Shown here one piece after another: positions 1 to 9,818 of a stretch of 64,000 nucleotides of DNA (the stretch's first letter is position 1; each line of letters opens with the position of its first letter). The notes under the pieces were generated by a model that saw only the letters and a program-made list of their open reading frames with translations, made no database searches and was not told where the DNA came from. The stretch is from Burkholderiales bacterium. GTDB taxonomy: Bacteria; Pseudomonadota; Gammaproteobacteria; Burkholderiales; Nitrosomonadaceae. Position numbers and translations under genes: made by a program. Location: assembly GCA_024235755.1 (NCBI GenBank), contig JACKLV010000015.1, positions 1 to 64,000 on the forward strand, read 5' to 3'.

Positions 1-1505
1 TTGCGGTTATTGTCGCATGGATGGTAGCAATGGCGGGTTGGGTAGTTGTGCTTAAACTACCAGATAACTATCAAGCATCGGCAAGAATTTATGTCGATAC
101 ACAAAGCATTATTCGACCGTTGATGGAAGGAATGACTGTTTCGACTAATGTGCAGCAGCAGATATCCATTATGGGACGTACATTGATTAGCCGACCGAAT
201 GTAGAGCGAATCATTCGGATGGTTGATTTAGACGTACAGATTACAAGTGAAAAGGAAAAAGAGCGTCTAATTACCGATCTTATGAAAGATATCAAACTGG
301 GTGCTGGAGTTGGAGATAACATTTTTACGATAACCTATAATCATCATGACCCTGCACTAGCCAAAGACATCGTGCAATCACTATTGACAATTTTTGTTGA
401 AATAGGCCTTGACGGCAAAAAAGATGATTCTTCCTCTGCGTTGCGATTTATTGATCAACAAATTGCGGCGTATGAAGAAAAGTTAATAAAGGCGGAAAAT
501 GCTTTGACAGAATTCAAGCAGAAAAATCTTGGATTACTGCCAGGGCAGGGTGGAGACTACTATGCTCAACTGCTTAAAGCTGAAGAAGATATGAGGCAGG
601 CGCAGTTGGCCCTTAAAGAAGCTGAAAAGGGTCGTGATGCTATCAGGAAGCAGATTAGCGGAGATGAACCGGTATTCGTATTAGAGCCATTCGTCGTTGA
701 CAACGAGGTAATTGCTAATCCGGAAATTGATGCGCGTATCCGCAGTCTTAACGAAAATCTAGATTCGCTTCGGCTAAATTATACTGAATTGCATCCGGAC
801 ATTGTTTCTACCAAAAGACTGATTGCGCAGCTTGAAGAACAAAAAAAAGAGGAGGCTAAACATATTTTCTCGACAGCTAAGGATCCCGGTAGAAACTATA
901 GTCCCATGTTGCAGCAATTGAATATCGCCTTGGCGGATGCGGAAGCAGTGGTTGCTTCAATGGTTGCGCGCGTAGAAGAATATACAGCCAGGTATGAACG
1001 ATTAAAATCTTTAAGTGCTGCGATTCCTAGAGTCGAAGCGGAATTTACACAACTCAATCGTGATTACAACGTGAATAAGGCCAATTATGAACAGCTGTTG
1101 GAGCGCCGAGTTTCTGCAAGAATGTCAGGTGAATTAACATCTGCCTCAGGGCTTTTGTCATTCAGAATAATCGATCCTCCGCAGGTTCCTGAAATTCCAG
1201 TGGGTCCGAACCATAGGATATTGTTTTCTTTGGTATTTATGGCATCGTTGATGGCAGGTATCGCGTTTGCATTTATTATCAGTCAGGTAAGGCCTTCTTT
1301 TTACAGCCAGAGTAATCTGCGAGAAGTTACCGGGCTTCCTGTTTTAGGTTCAGTGCCGATGGTCTGGACGGTTCAACAAAAGGCCAAGCGGAAAAGGAGG
1401 CTTTTTATCTTTGGAGTGTCTATTTTATTATTGACTGTGATTTATGCAGTCTTGTTGTTGTATTTCAGGAAGCTGGACAGAATAGTGGGTATGCTGCCGT
1501 TCTAG
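1..1505 (+). CDS. XrtA/PEP-CTERM polysaccharide chain-length determinant (Wzz/GNVR family), 5'-truncated by window edge
   Basis: The frame is open from the first bases of the window, so the true start lies upstream. The first in-window ATG (21) falls inside the N-terminal membrane segment. The protein has a short hydrophobic start, a Wzz-like periplasmic region with long coiled coil (about residues 140-390 from ATG 21), a second membrane segment (about 402-422) and a third near the C-terminus (about 464-485). This is the layout of chain-length regulators in PEP-CTERM/EpsH loci, which set the length of the exported polysaccharide from the inner membrane. It is first in a co-directional run that continues through kinase, barrel, ATPase, deacetylase, FemAB-like protein and exosortase. 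The family call rests on architecture and context; the subfamily call is from neighbours. Confidence 0.9.
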   Translation, partial: AVIVAWMVAMAGWVVVLKLPDNYQASARIYVDTQSIIRPLMEGMTVSTNVQQQISIMGRTLISRPNVERIIRMVDLDVQITSEKEKERLITDLMKDIKLGAGVGDNIFTITYNHHDPALAKDIVQSLLTIFVEIGLDGKKDDSSSALRFIDQQIAAYEEKLIKAENALTEFKQKNLGLLPGQGGDYYAQLLKAEEDMRQAQLALKEAEKGRDAIRKQISGDEPVFVLEPFVVDNEVIANPEIDARIRSLNENLDSLRLNYTELHPDIVSTKRLIAQLEEQKKEEAKHIFSTAKDPGRNYSPMLQQLNIALADAEAVVASMVARVEEYTARYERLKSLSAAIPRVEAEFTQLNRDYNVNKANYEQLLERRVSARMSGELTSASGLLSFRIIDPPQVPEIPVGPNHRILFSLVFMASLMAGIAFAFIISQVRPSFYSQSNLREVTGLPVLGSVPMVWTVQQKAKRKRRLFIFGVSILLLTVIYAVLLLYFRKLDRIVGMLPF

Positions 1506-1563
1506 GATCTGGGCTGGTCAGAAGTAAGCATGCGTTTTTCTGATTTTATCATTAAGGATTAAT

Positions 1564-2463
1564 ATGAGTATCATCGAAAAAGCAATTAATAAGCTGGAGA
1601 AAGAAATAGGTAATAAAGCAGCAAAAGCTTATGGCAGATCTAAAACAAGAATGAAGTCAGATAAAGAGCGGGTGCCTACTCCAACATCAAAAAAAGAAGA
1701 CATGCCTGTAAATGCGATTGTATCAAATAAACTGGCAAATGAAGCTGCAAATACAAACTATATCGACATTGATCTTGGTCGGCTTAATCAGCTAGGGATT
1801 GTGACGCCAACACAAGGAAAAACTCAAATTGCCGAGCAATTCCGTATTATTAAAAGACCCTTATTAACTAAGGCGTTTGCAAAAAAAAATAATAATCTGA
1901 TTATGATCACTAGTGCCCTTCAAGGGGAAGGCAAAAGTTTCTGTTCGGTTAATCTGGCAATGAGTATTGCGTCCGAGATGGATCACAGGGTTTTGCTTAT
2001 TGATACGGATGTAGCCAGACCCTCTATACCTAATCTGTTGGGTTTTGAAAGTCAGGCGGGTTTGATGGATATTTTACTCGGTGAAATAAACGATGTTGGA
2101 GATGTTTTAATCAAAACCAATGTGGAGAAACTGAGTCTGATAACCGTTGGAACCGCCCATTCACATGCTACGGAATTGCTTGCAAGCCAGACAATGGCCT
2201 TGCTGCTCGAAGAACTTGCGCAACGTTATAATGACAGGATCGTGATATTTGATGCACCACCTATTTTATTAACAAGTGAAGCGCGTGTTTTGGCTGAACG
2301 TATGGGGCAGATCGTATTAGTCGTTGAAGCCGAACGAACAACGCAACAAGCCCTAAGTCTCGTGATCAGTCAACTTGATAATTCTAAAGCAAATATAAAT
2401 CTGATTTATAACAAAGTCAGAACATTCGCTGGTGGCGAATACTATGGGTATTATTACTCATGA
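1564..2463 (+). CDS. XrtA-associated tyrosine autokinase (BY-kinase)
   Basis: Cytoplasmic bacterial tyrosine kinase of the CpsD/Wzc C-terminal type, 299 aa. Walker A is at residues 117-125 (SALQGEGKS), the Walker A' segment LLIDTD is near 144, and Walker B IVIFDAPP is near 223-231. The C-terminus is a tyrosine cluster (EYYGYYYS), the expected autophosphorylation tail. The N-terminal 80 residues are polar linker. It has no membrane segment of its own, so it should work with the upstream chain-length protein, as in CpsC/CpsD pairs. Its stop overlaps the next start by 4 bp (ATGA), implying translational coupling. Such kinases cycle between phosphorylated and dephosphorylated forms to control polysaccharide polymerisation. 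Confidence 0.92.
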   Translation: MSIIEKAINKLEKEIGNKAAKAYGRSKTRMKSDKERVPTPTSKKEDMPVNAIVSNKLANEAANTNYIDIDLGRLNQLGIVTPTQGKTQIAEQFRIIKRPLLTKAFAKKNNNLIMITSALQGEGKSFCSVNLAMSIASEMDHRVLLIDTDVARPSIPNLLGFESQAGLMDILLGEINDVGDVLIKTNVEKLSLITVGTAHSHATELLASQTMALLLEELAQRYNDRIVIFDAPPILLTSEARVLAERMGQIVLVVEAERTTQQALSLVISQLDNSKANINLIYNKVRTFAGGEYYGYYYS

Positions 2464-3989
2464 ATTTTTCTGTTAAACAGAGCTGCGATTATCTTTTTAT
2501 TTATTTTAACACTGTAGTTGTTTTTTTTCTGGTGCATTCTTTGCAGGTTGCAGCCGGAGAACTAGAGATAAAACCGACACTAATGGTCAGTGAAACTTAT
2601 ACAGATAATGTCCGGTTAGGTGGCGGTGGTGGTTTTGGCGGGGCTAGTTCAAGTGGGGGTGATTTTATTACGCAAATAAATCCGGGTTTGCTGCTATCAG
2701 GCCAAGGCCGACGATATGAAATCAATGCACAATACACCATGAACAATCTTCTTTTTGCTAAAAATAGTGAATTGACGCGAATAAGACATATGCTTAATGC
2801 CTCTGTAACAACAGAGGTTTTAAAGGATTTGTTCTTTATAGATGGCTTTGCCTCAATAATGCAACAAAATGTCAGTTTATTAGGGCCACAGACAACCAAT
2901 AACGTTTTTGTAACGGGTAATCGCGCCAATTTGGAAATATACAGTGTCAGTCCCTATATTCGGCACCGGTTTCAGAATTTTGCTACCGCTGAGGCACGCT
3001 ATACTCGAGGTTATGTAAGATCGGGGTTCAATGGCTTTAGAAATAGTCAAAGGGATAACTATCAGTTTAATCTGAATAGTGGAAGCGCGTTTGGAAAACT
3101 TGCCTGGGGGTTCAATTACGACAATAGTCGTATTCATCTGAATAGTTTCGATTCTACAATTGAATTTGAACGTTATATCGGAAATCTTCGTTACAATTTT
3201 ACTCCGCGTTTTGGTTTGACTGCTACCGGTGGTTATGAAAGAAACAGTATTATTTCAATTCGTGGAAAGCCAAGCAGCCCAACCTGGACTGCAGGTTTTG
3301 TTTGGGCACCTAATAAAAGAACGGACTTGCAGTTCAGTGCAGGTCAGCGGTTTTTTGGCGACACTTATTCTGCAACAGGTAATTATCGGACTCGTTTATC
3401 AACTTGGCAGGTATCGTATATTGAGGATATTACGACATTTAATCAGCAAGCAGGTCAGTTTGGTGCACTAGGTGGATTAAATAATATAGGTGGAATCGGC
3501 TTTGGTGGATTTGGTGCAGAAAACGCGCTTTTAGGCCTCAACAATTTTTTAACAAACCGGGTCTTTTTACAAAAACGCTTTAATGCTTCGGTAACCTTGA
3601 ATGGATCAAGAAATGATTTGGCGCTGAGATTGTTTCAATTAAAGCGTAAACCCTATACTGCCGAAGAACTTGATGAAGATTTGCTTGGTTTTCCTGTATT
3701 TTTTAATAGTACAAAGCAACTGGGCGGTACTGCTTCCTGGCGCTATAGGTTATCTTCACGAACAAATTTTAATATGAATTTTAGTTTTGTCCGATTTGAC
3801 TTTTTGTCCGCAAACAGCACGAACGATAACTTGATTTTTTCAGCTAATGTTACTAAGGAATTTTTTCCGGGCTTGATTGGTATGTTGCAGTATCAGCGTA
3901 TAGATCGACTCTCCGATATTCAGTCTGGTAGTCAGGATATTGATTTGTCAGCGAATGCCGTCTCAGTTTCTTTAACCAAGAATTTCTAA
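2460..3989 (+). CDS. PEP-CTERM-system outer-membrane beta-barrel protein
   Basis: This 509-aa protein has an N-terminal hydrophobic export signal (about residues 14-33). After it come many short amphipathic strands rich in Tyr, Asn, Arg and Phe, with glycine-rich loops, and it ends in a C-terminal Phe, a hallmark of outer-membrane barrels. It fits the 'TIGR03016-type, PEP-CTERM system associated' family found in XrtA loci. The likely role is an outer-membrane pore or exit port for the polysaccharide. That function is inference, since the family has no assigned activity that I know of. Start ATG lies in the ATGA overlap with the kinase gene, and the ATPase gene follows 12 bp after the stop. 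Confidence 0.85.
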   Translation: MNFSVKQSCDYLFIYFNTVVVFFLVHSLQVAAGELEIKPTLMVSETYTDNVRLGGGGGFGGASSSGGDFITQINPGLLLSGQGRRYEINAQYTMNNLLFAKNSELTRIRHMLNASVTTEVLKDLFFIDGFASIMQQNVSLLGPQTTNNVFVTGNRANLEIYSVSPYIRHRFQNFATAEARYTRGYVRSGFNGFRNSQRDNYQFNLNSGSAFGKLAWGFNYDNSRIHLNSFDSTIEFERYIGNLRYNFTPRFGLTATGGYERNSIISIRGKPSSPTWTAGFVWAPNKRTDLQFSAGQRFFGDTYSATGNYRTRLSTWQVSYIEDITTFNQQAGQFGALGGLNNIGGIGFGGFGAENALLGLNNFLTNRVFLQKRFNASVTLNGSRNDLALRLFQLKRKPYTAEELDEDLLGFPVFFNSTKQLGGTASWRYRLSSRTNFNMNFSFVRFDFLSANSTNDNLIFSANVTKEFFPGLIGMLQYQRIDRLSDIQSGSQDIDLSANAVSVSLTKNF

Positions 3990-4001
3990 CGGAATTGAAC
4001 A

Positions 4002-5021
4002 ATGTATGAATCGTTTTATGGACTAAATGCCAAGCCGTTTCAGTTAAAACCGGATCCCAGCTTCTTTTATGGCAGCAAAGGCCATAAGCGGGCAATGGCT
4101 TATTTGGAATACGGGCTTTCACAAGGGGAAGGATTTATTGTTTTGACCGGAGAGGTTGGAGCAGGTAAAACTACGTTGATGCGAAATTTATTCCGTAAAC
4201 TTGAATCGGATAAAATTGTCGCTGTTCAAATAGTTAACACGCATATCGATTCCAATGATATTTTGACGTTAGTTGCAGCAGCTTTTGGCTTACCCTATGC
4301 TAGAACTAGTAAAGCTGCTTTGTTACTTGAAATAGAGCAGTTTTTGCAACGTTGTGATCGACAGGGAAAACGTGTTTTGCTGGTTGTCGATGAAGCGCAA
4401 AATCTTACTTCTGAAACACTCGAAGAACTGCGCATGTTATCCAACTTTCAAACAGACGAAGCGCCCCTATTGCAAACATTCTTACTTGGTCAACCGGAAT
4501 TCAAAAAGACGCTTCTGAATCAGAAAATGCAACAACTTAGACAAAGAGTTATTGCTACCTATCATTTGGGACCTTTGGACGAACAGGAAACGAAAGCATA
4601 TATCGAGCATCGATTGAGAACTGTAGGATGGCAGAATGATCCCGTTATTGATGATGATGCGTATCGTCTGATTCACCTGTCTACCGGCGGCATTCCACGA
4701 AAAATTAATTTGTTGTGTGATCGGATGTTTATGATGGGGTGTCTGGAGGAGTTACATCATTTTGGTGAGGATGCCGTTAATGAAGTCGTTATAGATTTTC
4801 AGCAGGAATTTGAATCACCCCACATGACAACAGAGGCTGCCGAAAATGCTGCAAATCAACCCATGACTGAGCAGCATATGGAAAATAATCTTGTAAAAGT
4901 TGATCTGGAGAAAATGGAAAGCCGATTGGTGAGAATGGAAAAATCTGTGCTTTTTGTCCTGGATTTATTAAAACAGAATTTATCGTACGGCAGTGTGAAA
5001 AACGATTTTAACAAAAGATAG
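4002..5021 (+). CDS. XrtA-associated AAA ATPase (ExeA/GspA-like)
   Basis: 339 aa. It opens with the MYESFYGL.. KPF.L.PDP signature seen in ExeA-like ATPases. Walker A is at residues 50-58 (GEVGAGKTT), Walker B LLVVDEAQ near 126-133, and a sensor/arginine-finger region near 175-190. The C-terminal 60 residues are a coiled coil, probably for partner binding. ATPases of this subgroup (TIGR03015-like) are a fixed part of PEP-CTERM/EpsH clusters; which step they energise is not established. The stop TAG abuts the ATG of the deacetylase gene, so the two are tightly coupled. Confidence 0.9.
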   Translation: MYESFYGLNAKPFQLKPDPSFFYGSKGHKRAMAYLEYGLSQGEGFIVLTGEVGAGKTTLMRNLFRKLESDKIVAVQIVNTHIDSNDILTLVAAAFGLPYARTSKAALLLEIEQFLQRCDRQGKRVLLVVDEAQNLTSETLEELRMLSNFQTDEAPLLQTFLLGQPEFKKTLLNQKMQQLRQRVIATYHLGPLDEQETKAYIEHRLRTVGWQNDPVIDDDAYRLIHLSTGGIPRKINLLCDRMFMMGCLEELHHFGEDAVNEVVIDFQQEFESPHMTTEAAENAANQPMTEQHMENNLVKVDLEKMESRLVRMEKSVLFVLDLLKQNLSYGSVKNDFNKR

Positions 5022-5879
5022 ATGATGAGCCAGATAAATACGCGTCCTTTAATCAAAAACGCGATGACGATCGATGTTGAGGATTATTTTCAAGTATCTG
5101 CGTTTGAGGACCATATACCAAAGTCCTCATGGAATACTATTCCATGCAGGATCGAGCGTAACATGGAAAGAATACTCGATTTGCTGGATGAAAAGCAAAT
5201 CAAAGCAACTTTCTTCACATTGGGGTGGATTGCTGAACGGTATCCACAAATGATTAGACGCATGGTAGATGATGGCCATGAACTGGCCAGCCATGGATGG
5301 GGACATGCACGTGTTACGGATTTGACGCCTGCAGAATTTAAAGTAGATATCATTCGAAGTAAAACGATCTTAGAAGATATTGGCGGTCAAACTGTGCAGG
5401 GTTATCGTGCCCCTAGTTTCTCAATTAACAATCAAAATTTATGGGCGCTTGATTGTCTGGCAGAAGCGGGATACCGATATAGTTCGAGTATTTATCCTGT
5501 GCAGCATGATCATTATGGCATGCCCGATGCGCCTAGATTTGCGTATTTTCCAAGAGGCGATAACGGAGTACTTGAATTACCAGTAACCACCGTGCGGTTG
5601 TGGGGTCGTAATTTACCGGCTGGCGGCGGTGGGTATTTTCGTTTATGGCCATATACAGTTTCTAAATGGTTTATTCAAAGATTGAATGGCGTTGAATCTC
5701 ATGCCGCAATTTTTTATTTTCATCCGTGGGAGATCGATGTAAATCAACCCCGTCAAAAAGGCATCAGTTTCAAAACACGATTCAGGCATTATCTTAATTT
5801 GCATCGAATGGAAAAAAGATTAAGAGCGCTGATCCATGATTTTCAGTGGGATAGAATGGATAGAATTTTTCTTAACTAA
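5022..5879 (+). CDS. XrtA-associated polysaccharide deacetylase (NodB fold)
   Basis: 285 aa, carbohydrate esterase family 4 fold with the DUF3473 C-terminal region. The first NodB motif is TIDVEDYF (Asp18, Asp21). The metal-binding HxxxH motif is H91-G-W-G-H95. The RAPSFS motif (about 127) and the late FHPWE motif complete the active site. It should remove N-acetyl groups from the polysaccharide made by this locus. There is no signal peptide, as is usual for this subgroup. Two adjacent ATG codons (5022 and 5025) could serve as start; the first directly follows the upstream stop. Confidence 0.92.
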   Translation: MMSQINTRPLIKNAMTIDVEDYFQVSAFEDHIPKSSWNTIPCRIERNMERILDLLDEKQIKATFFTLGWIAERYPQMIRRMVDDGHELASHGWGHARVTDLTPAEFKVDIIRSKTILEDIGGQTVQGYRAPSFSINNQNLWALDCLAEAGYRYSSSIYPVQHDHYGMPDAPRFAYFPRGDNGVLELPVTTVRLWGRNLPAGGGGYFRLWPYTVSKWFIQRLNGVESHAAIFYFHPWEIDVNQPRQKGISFKTRFRHYLNLHRMEKRLRALIHDFQWDRMDRIFLN

Positions 5880-5896
5880 AAGGTTATATTTGATAA

Positions 5897-6967
5897 ATGA
5901 GTGTGTTGGTCGAGGCATCTGAAACAGAAAATTCAAATACTCAAATGGCTGTGCATGAAATGCATTCTGAGGATTATGAACGCTGGGATCGGTTTGTGCA
6001 TTCATGTTCCGAAGCGACTTTCTTTCATAGAGCGGGTTGGAAAAATGTGATTGAACAAGCGTTTAATCATAAAACTTGGTTTTTGTATGCTGAAAGTAAC
6101 GGTGTAATTCAGGGTGTTCTGCCATTGGCTGAGATCAAAAGTTTTCTTTTTGGACATTCTTTGATTGCATTGCCTTTTTGTGTATATGGCGGCATTGCAG
6201 CAAACAACGATGCTGCGCGAAAGCAACTTGAATCAGCGGCAATTGAGCTTGCAAAAAAACAAAAGGTTGATTACCTCGAGTTTCGTAACATGAAACCGCT
6301 ACATCAGGATTGGCCGACCAAAGATCTATACGTCACTTTTCGCAAAACTATCGATCCGGATATTGAAAAAAATCTGCTGGCGATACCGCGCAAACAGCGC
6401 GCAATGGTTAGGAAAGGTATTAAATTTGGATTGGAAAGTGAAGTTGATGAGGATATAGAACGTTTCTTTTTTGCTTATTCAAGTAGCGTGCATCGGCTGG
6501 GTACACCCGTTTTTTCAAAGAAATACTTTCATCTTCTGAAGCAGACATTCAAACAAGACTGCGAACTAATGACTATACATAAAGATGGAGTAACGTTAAG
6601 TAGTGTCATGAGTTTTTATTTTAGGGATGAAGTGTTGCCCTACTATGGCGGAGGCACTGCTGAAGCAAGAAAATGGGCTGCAAATGATTTTATGTACTGG
6701 GAACTCATGAGACGTAGTTGTGAGAATGGTTATAAAACATTTGATTTTGGCCGGAGTAAGCGTAATTCCGGATCGTACAGCTTTAAAAAGAACTGGGGAT
6801 TCGACGAACAACCGCTCTATTATGAGTACCAATTAGTTAAGTCTTCTCAAATCCCCAATCATAACCCCTCGAATCCGAAATATAAGTTATTTATTCAAGC
6901 CTGGCAAAGATTGCCGCTTTTTGTCGCAAACAGGGTTGGACCGTTTATTGTCAAGAACCTAGGTTAA
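5897..6967 (+). CDS. FemAB-like GNAT-fold protein of the PEP-CTERM locus
   Basis: 356 aa, FemAB/GNAT acyltransferase-like fold (TIGR03019-like). Conserved landmarks are the WDRFV...ATFFHRAGW start, the central RKQRAMVRKG segment, YYGGGT near 250 and FDFGRSK near 285, where the second GNAT repeat binds its acyl donor. In Gram-positives FemAB proteins add amino acids from aminoacyl-tRNA to peptidoglycan precursors. In exosortase loci the substrate is unknown, and transfer of an acyl or aminoacyl group to the exopolysaccharide precursor is a guess. It lies 17 bp after the deacetylase and before xrtA in the same operon. Confidence 0.88.
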   Translation: MSVLVEASETENSNTQMAVHEMHSEDYERWDRFVHSCSEATFFHRAGWKNVIEQAFNHKTWFLYAESNGVIQGVLPLAEIKSFLFGHSLIALPFCVYGGIAANNDAARKQLESAAIELAKKQKVDYLEFRNMKPLHQDWPTKDLYVTFRKTIDPDIEKNLLAIPRKQRAMVRKGIKFGLESEVDEDIERFFFAYSSSVHRLGTPVFSKKYFHLLKQTFKQDCELMTIHKDGVTLSSVMSFYFRDEVLPYYGGGTAEARKWAANDFMYWELMRRSCENGYKTFDFGRSKRNSGSYSFKKNWGFDEQPLYYEYQLVKSSQIPNHNPSNPKYKLFIQAWQRLPLFVANRVGPFIVKNLG

Positions 6968-7007
6968 CATGGCAGACAACAATTTTATACTGACAGAGTG
7001 AAGTTGC

Positions 7008-8564
7008 ATGAATACTGTTGTTTTATCAGAAAAATCGAATCATAGCTCAATTTATTTTGCCATTTTGATGACAGTGCTGGCTATCGTCGGAATCTTGATT
7101 ATTTATCATAAAACCGTCGGCTCTATGGTGGATACATGGTATAGATCGGAAACCTACGCACATGGATTTTTGATCCTGCCGTTCGTGATTTATATGGTTT
7201 GGACTAAACGGAAAAATATTGTCACGCTGAACCATCAACCCAATCTGTCAGCGCTATTCGGTTTGTTTGTCCTCGGTGTTCTCTGGTTGATTGCGGAATT
7301 AGCCAGTGTACAAGTGGTTATGCAATATGCTGTTGTAGCCATGCTGCCTATTGTGGTTGCCGTAATTTTAGGCTATAGAATTATGTTTTTTTTGGCATTT
7401 CCTTTGGCTTATCTATTCTTTGCGGTGCCATTTGGAGATATTCTGATACCACCATTGATTAATTTTACAGCGGATTTTACGGTGAGTGCCTTACAGTTAA
7501 GCGGCATACCTGTTTACCGGGAAGGTACATTTTTTTCTCTTCCAACTGGAAATTGGTCTGTGGTAGAGGCTTGTAGTGGTCTACGGTATTTAATTGCTTC
7601 GGTAACGTTAGGAACGCTTTTTGCTTATTTAACCTACCGAAGTTTTATCAAGCGCATGATTTTTATTGCTTTTTCCATAATTGTTCCAATTATTGCAAAT
7701 GGTATTCGTGCATACTTAATTGTCATGACAGGGCATTTAAGCGATATGCAATTGGCTGTGGGTGTGGATCACCTCATATACGGTTGGGTTTTTTTCGGTT
7801 TTGTCATGCTGATACTTTTTTGGGTCGGTTCTCTATGGCGCGAAGATAAAGCAAATGATGACGACAGTCTGAGGAATGACAATCGTATAATCGGAGACAG
7901 TGATAGTGTCGTTTCGGTCAAGAAAACAATTTTTATAACTAGTTCGGTACTAGCAGTCGCATTAATCTGGCCGATTTACGCGGCTCATCTCGAAAAGGAT
8001 GTGGACTTTGTTCAACCAGAATTTAATTTTAACTATACAGAAAAAAATTGGCGTATGGTCGATGACGCGGTGTTTGACTGGCGTCCGATTTACATCGGTT
8101 CTCCCGGGCAGTTTGAAGCACATTTTATTAACAACGAAAACAGGCGGGTCAGTTTATTTGTTACTTATTATCAGAATCAACGTCAGGGCAATGAATTAAT
8201 AAACTCCGGAAATGCGCTGGTTCCGGAAATGGATTCGCCCTGGAAACAGGTTGGTGAGCGTGTACAATCATCCATGGTGAATTCTCGTAATGTTACATAT
8301 CGACAGGCCCAGCTAAGCTCATACTATGAAAATTTGCTGGTATGGCGCTGGTTCGTATTAGACAATGAGGATACGGTCAGTCCGTATATGGCTAAGGTGA
8401 TACTCGCTAAAAATAGACTGTTGACTGATAATGATTTTGGTGCCGAAGTTATTATCGTCACACCTTTTGGCGTGCAGCCCGATGAAGCAGAGTCGGTGCT
8501 TCAACAATTTTTGGAAGATATGTTGCCTGATATATCCGACAGTTTGGATCTTGTTAGCGGGTAG
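7008..8564 (+). CDS. xrtA: Exosortase A fused to EpsI-type domain
   Basis: 518 aa. The N-terminal 275 residues are a multi-pass membrane exosortase. Its catalytic triad is visible as Cys189 (VVEACSGLRYL), Arg234 (ANGIRAY) and His255 (GVDHLIYGW). After a charged linker and another membrane segment (about 305-325), residues to the end form a periplasmic EpsI/DUF3485 domain. This enzyme is thought to cleave and relocate proteins carrying a C-terminal PEP-CTERM signal. Such a protein is encoded at 28404-29339 in this window. The exosortase-EpsI fusion is a normal form of XrtA. The start has a weak GAAG-type ribosome site. Confidence 0.95.
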   Translation: MNTVVLSEKSNHSSIYFAILMTVLAIVGILIIYHKTVGSMVDTWYRSETYAHGFLILPFVIYMVWTKRKNIVTLNHQPNLSALFGLFVLGVLWLIAELASVQVVMQYAVVAMLPIVVAVILGYRIMFFLAFPLAYLFFAVPFGDILIPPLINFTADFTVSALQLSGIPVYREGTFFSLPTGNWSVVEACSGLRYLIASVTLGTLFAYLTYRSFIKRMIFIAFSIIVPIIANGIRAYLIVMTGHLSDMQLAVGVDHLIYGWVFFGFVMLILFWVGSLWREDKANDDDSLRNDNRIIGDSDSVVSVKKTIFITSSVLAVALIWPIYAAHLEKDVDFVQPEFNFNYTEKNWRMVDDAVFDWRPIYIGSPGQFEAHFINNENRRVSLFVTYYQNQRQGNELINSGNALVPEMDSPWKQVGERVQSSMVNSRNVTYRQAQLSSYYENLLVWRWFVLDNEDTVSPYMAKVILAKNRLLTDNDFGAEVIIVTPFGVQPDEAESVLQQFLEDMLPDISDSLDLVSG

Positions 8565-8654
8565 TGACATTTAAGAGCTATCAATGGCGTATTGCTATTT
8601 GGAAAATAGCGCATTTAGTTAAAGCTCGGACGAATTTTTGAGGCATATTCTTTG

Positions 8655-9818
8655 ATGCATAACCCGCCCTTAATTGCGCATGTCATCCACCGTTTAGGTG
8701 TCGGCGGATTAGAGAATGGTTTGGTTAATCTGATTAATACCATTCCTCCCAACCGTTACCGTCACGCTATCATTTGTCTTGATGACTATACTGATTTTCG
8801 TAACAGAATCATCAGGGATGATGTCGAAGTCATTGCATTGAATAAACGCGAAGGATACGATCTGAAATTGTATCTGAAACTGTTTTCGGTACTGCGCAAG
8901 TTAAAGCCGGATCTTGTGCATACACGTAATCTGGCAGCCTTGGAAGCTCAGTTGATTGCTGTTGCAGCAGGAGTTAAGAAGCGCGTGCACAGTGAACATG
9001 GCCGCGATATATCGGATTTACGTGGTGAAAATTTTAAATATAATATATTGCGTAAAACAATATATCCATTTGTTGACCATTTCATCACGGTCAGTCAGGA
9101 TTTAGAATCATGGCTCACGCGTCTGCTGGGTGTATCACCGGAACGGATTAGTCAAATTTACAATGGTGTTGATCATTGCCGGTTTTCTCCGGGCTTGCCC
9201 GACAACTGCCCCTTTGTTCCGGAAGGTTTTGTTACAGAAAATACGTTTGTCATCGGTAGCGTGGGAAGAATGGAAGCCGTTAAGGACTACCCAAGTTTGG
9301 TGCGTGCTTTTTTGCTTATTCTTGAAAAATTACCAGAGGCGCGTAGAAATTTGCGCCTGATGATAGTGGGCGATGGTAGTACACGCGAAGAATGCACACG
9401 CATAGTGCAGCAGGCCGGCGCTAGTGATCTTGTCTGGTTTCCGGGAGAGCGTTCGGATATTCCGGAGCTTATGCGGATGATGAATTTGTTTGTATTGCCT
9501 TCACTCGCTGAAGGAGTCTCAAATACAATTCTTGAAGCGATGTCCAGTGGACTACCTGTCATAGCGACACGGGTGGGCGGGAATGTGGAATTGGTCGATG
9601 AAGCAAAAACCGGTAAACTGGTTACTTCCGGTAGTGTAATTGAGCTTGCAGACGCGATTCTTAATTATTATACAACCCCAGAGTTAGCCCGAGTACAGGG
9701 AAAATCGGCGCGTCAAAAAATTGAAGCGGATTTTAGTATGACAGCGATGATTAACAATTATTTGGGTGTTTACGATCTGGTTTCATGTCAGCGATCTGAT
9801 GACCCACTTTCAATATGA
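8655..9818 (+). CDS. XrtA-associated glycosyltransferase (GT-B, family 4 type)
   Basis: About 387 aa. The N-terminal acceptor half starts with IAHVIHRLGVGGLENG, typical of the 'PEP-CTERM/EpsH1 sugar transferase' (TIGR03088-like). The C-terminal donor half holds VGRMEAVKDY, the LFVLPSLAEGVSNT.LEAM block with the E-x7-E pattern of GT4 enzymes, and GLPVIATRVGG. It should add a sugar to a lipid-linked intermediate at the inner membrane. A TTG codon at 8652 precedes ATG 8655. A GAGG ribosome site at about 8640-8643 fits either. The last 31 bp overlap the convergent DUF4389 gene. Confidence 0.92.
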   Translation: MHNPPLIAHVIHRLGVGGLENGLVNLINTIPPNRYRHAIICLDDYTDFRNRIIRDDVEVIALNKREGYDLKLYLKLFSVLRKLKPDLVHTRNLAALEAQLIAVAAGVKKRVHSEHGRDISDLRGENFKYNILRKTIYPFVDHFITVSQDLESWLTRLLGVSPERISQIYNGVDHCRFSPGLPDNCPFVPEGFVTENTFVIGSVGRMEAVKDYPSLVRAFLLILEKLPEARRNLRLMIVGDGSTREECTRIVQQAGASDLVWFPGERSDIPELMRMMNLFVLPSLAEGVSNTILEAMSSGLPVIATRVGGNVELVDEAKTGKLVTSGSVIELADAILNYYTTPELARVQGKSARQKIEADFSMTAMINNYLGVYDLVSCQRSDDPLSI

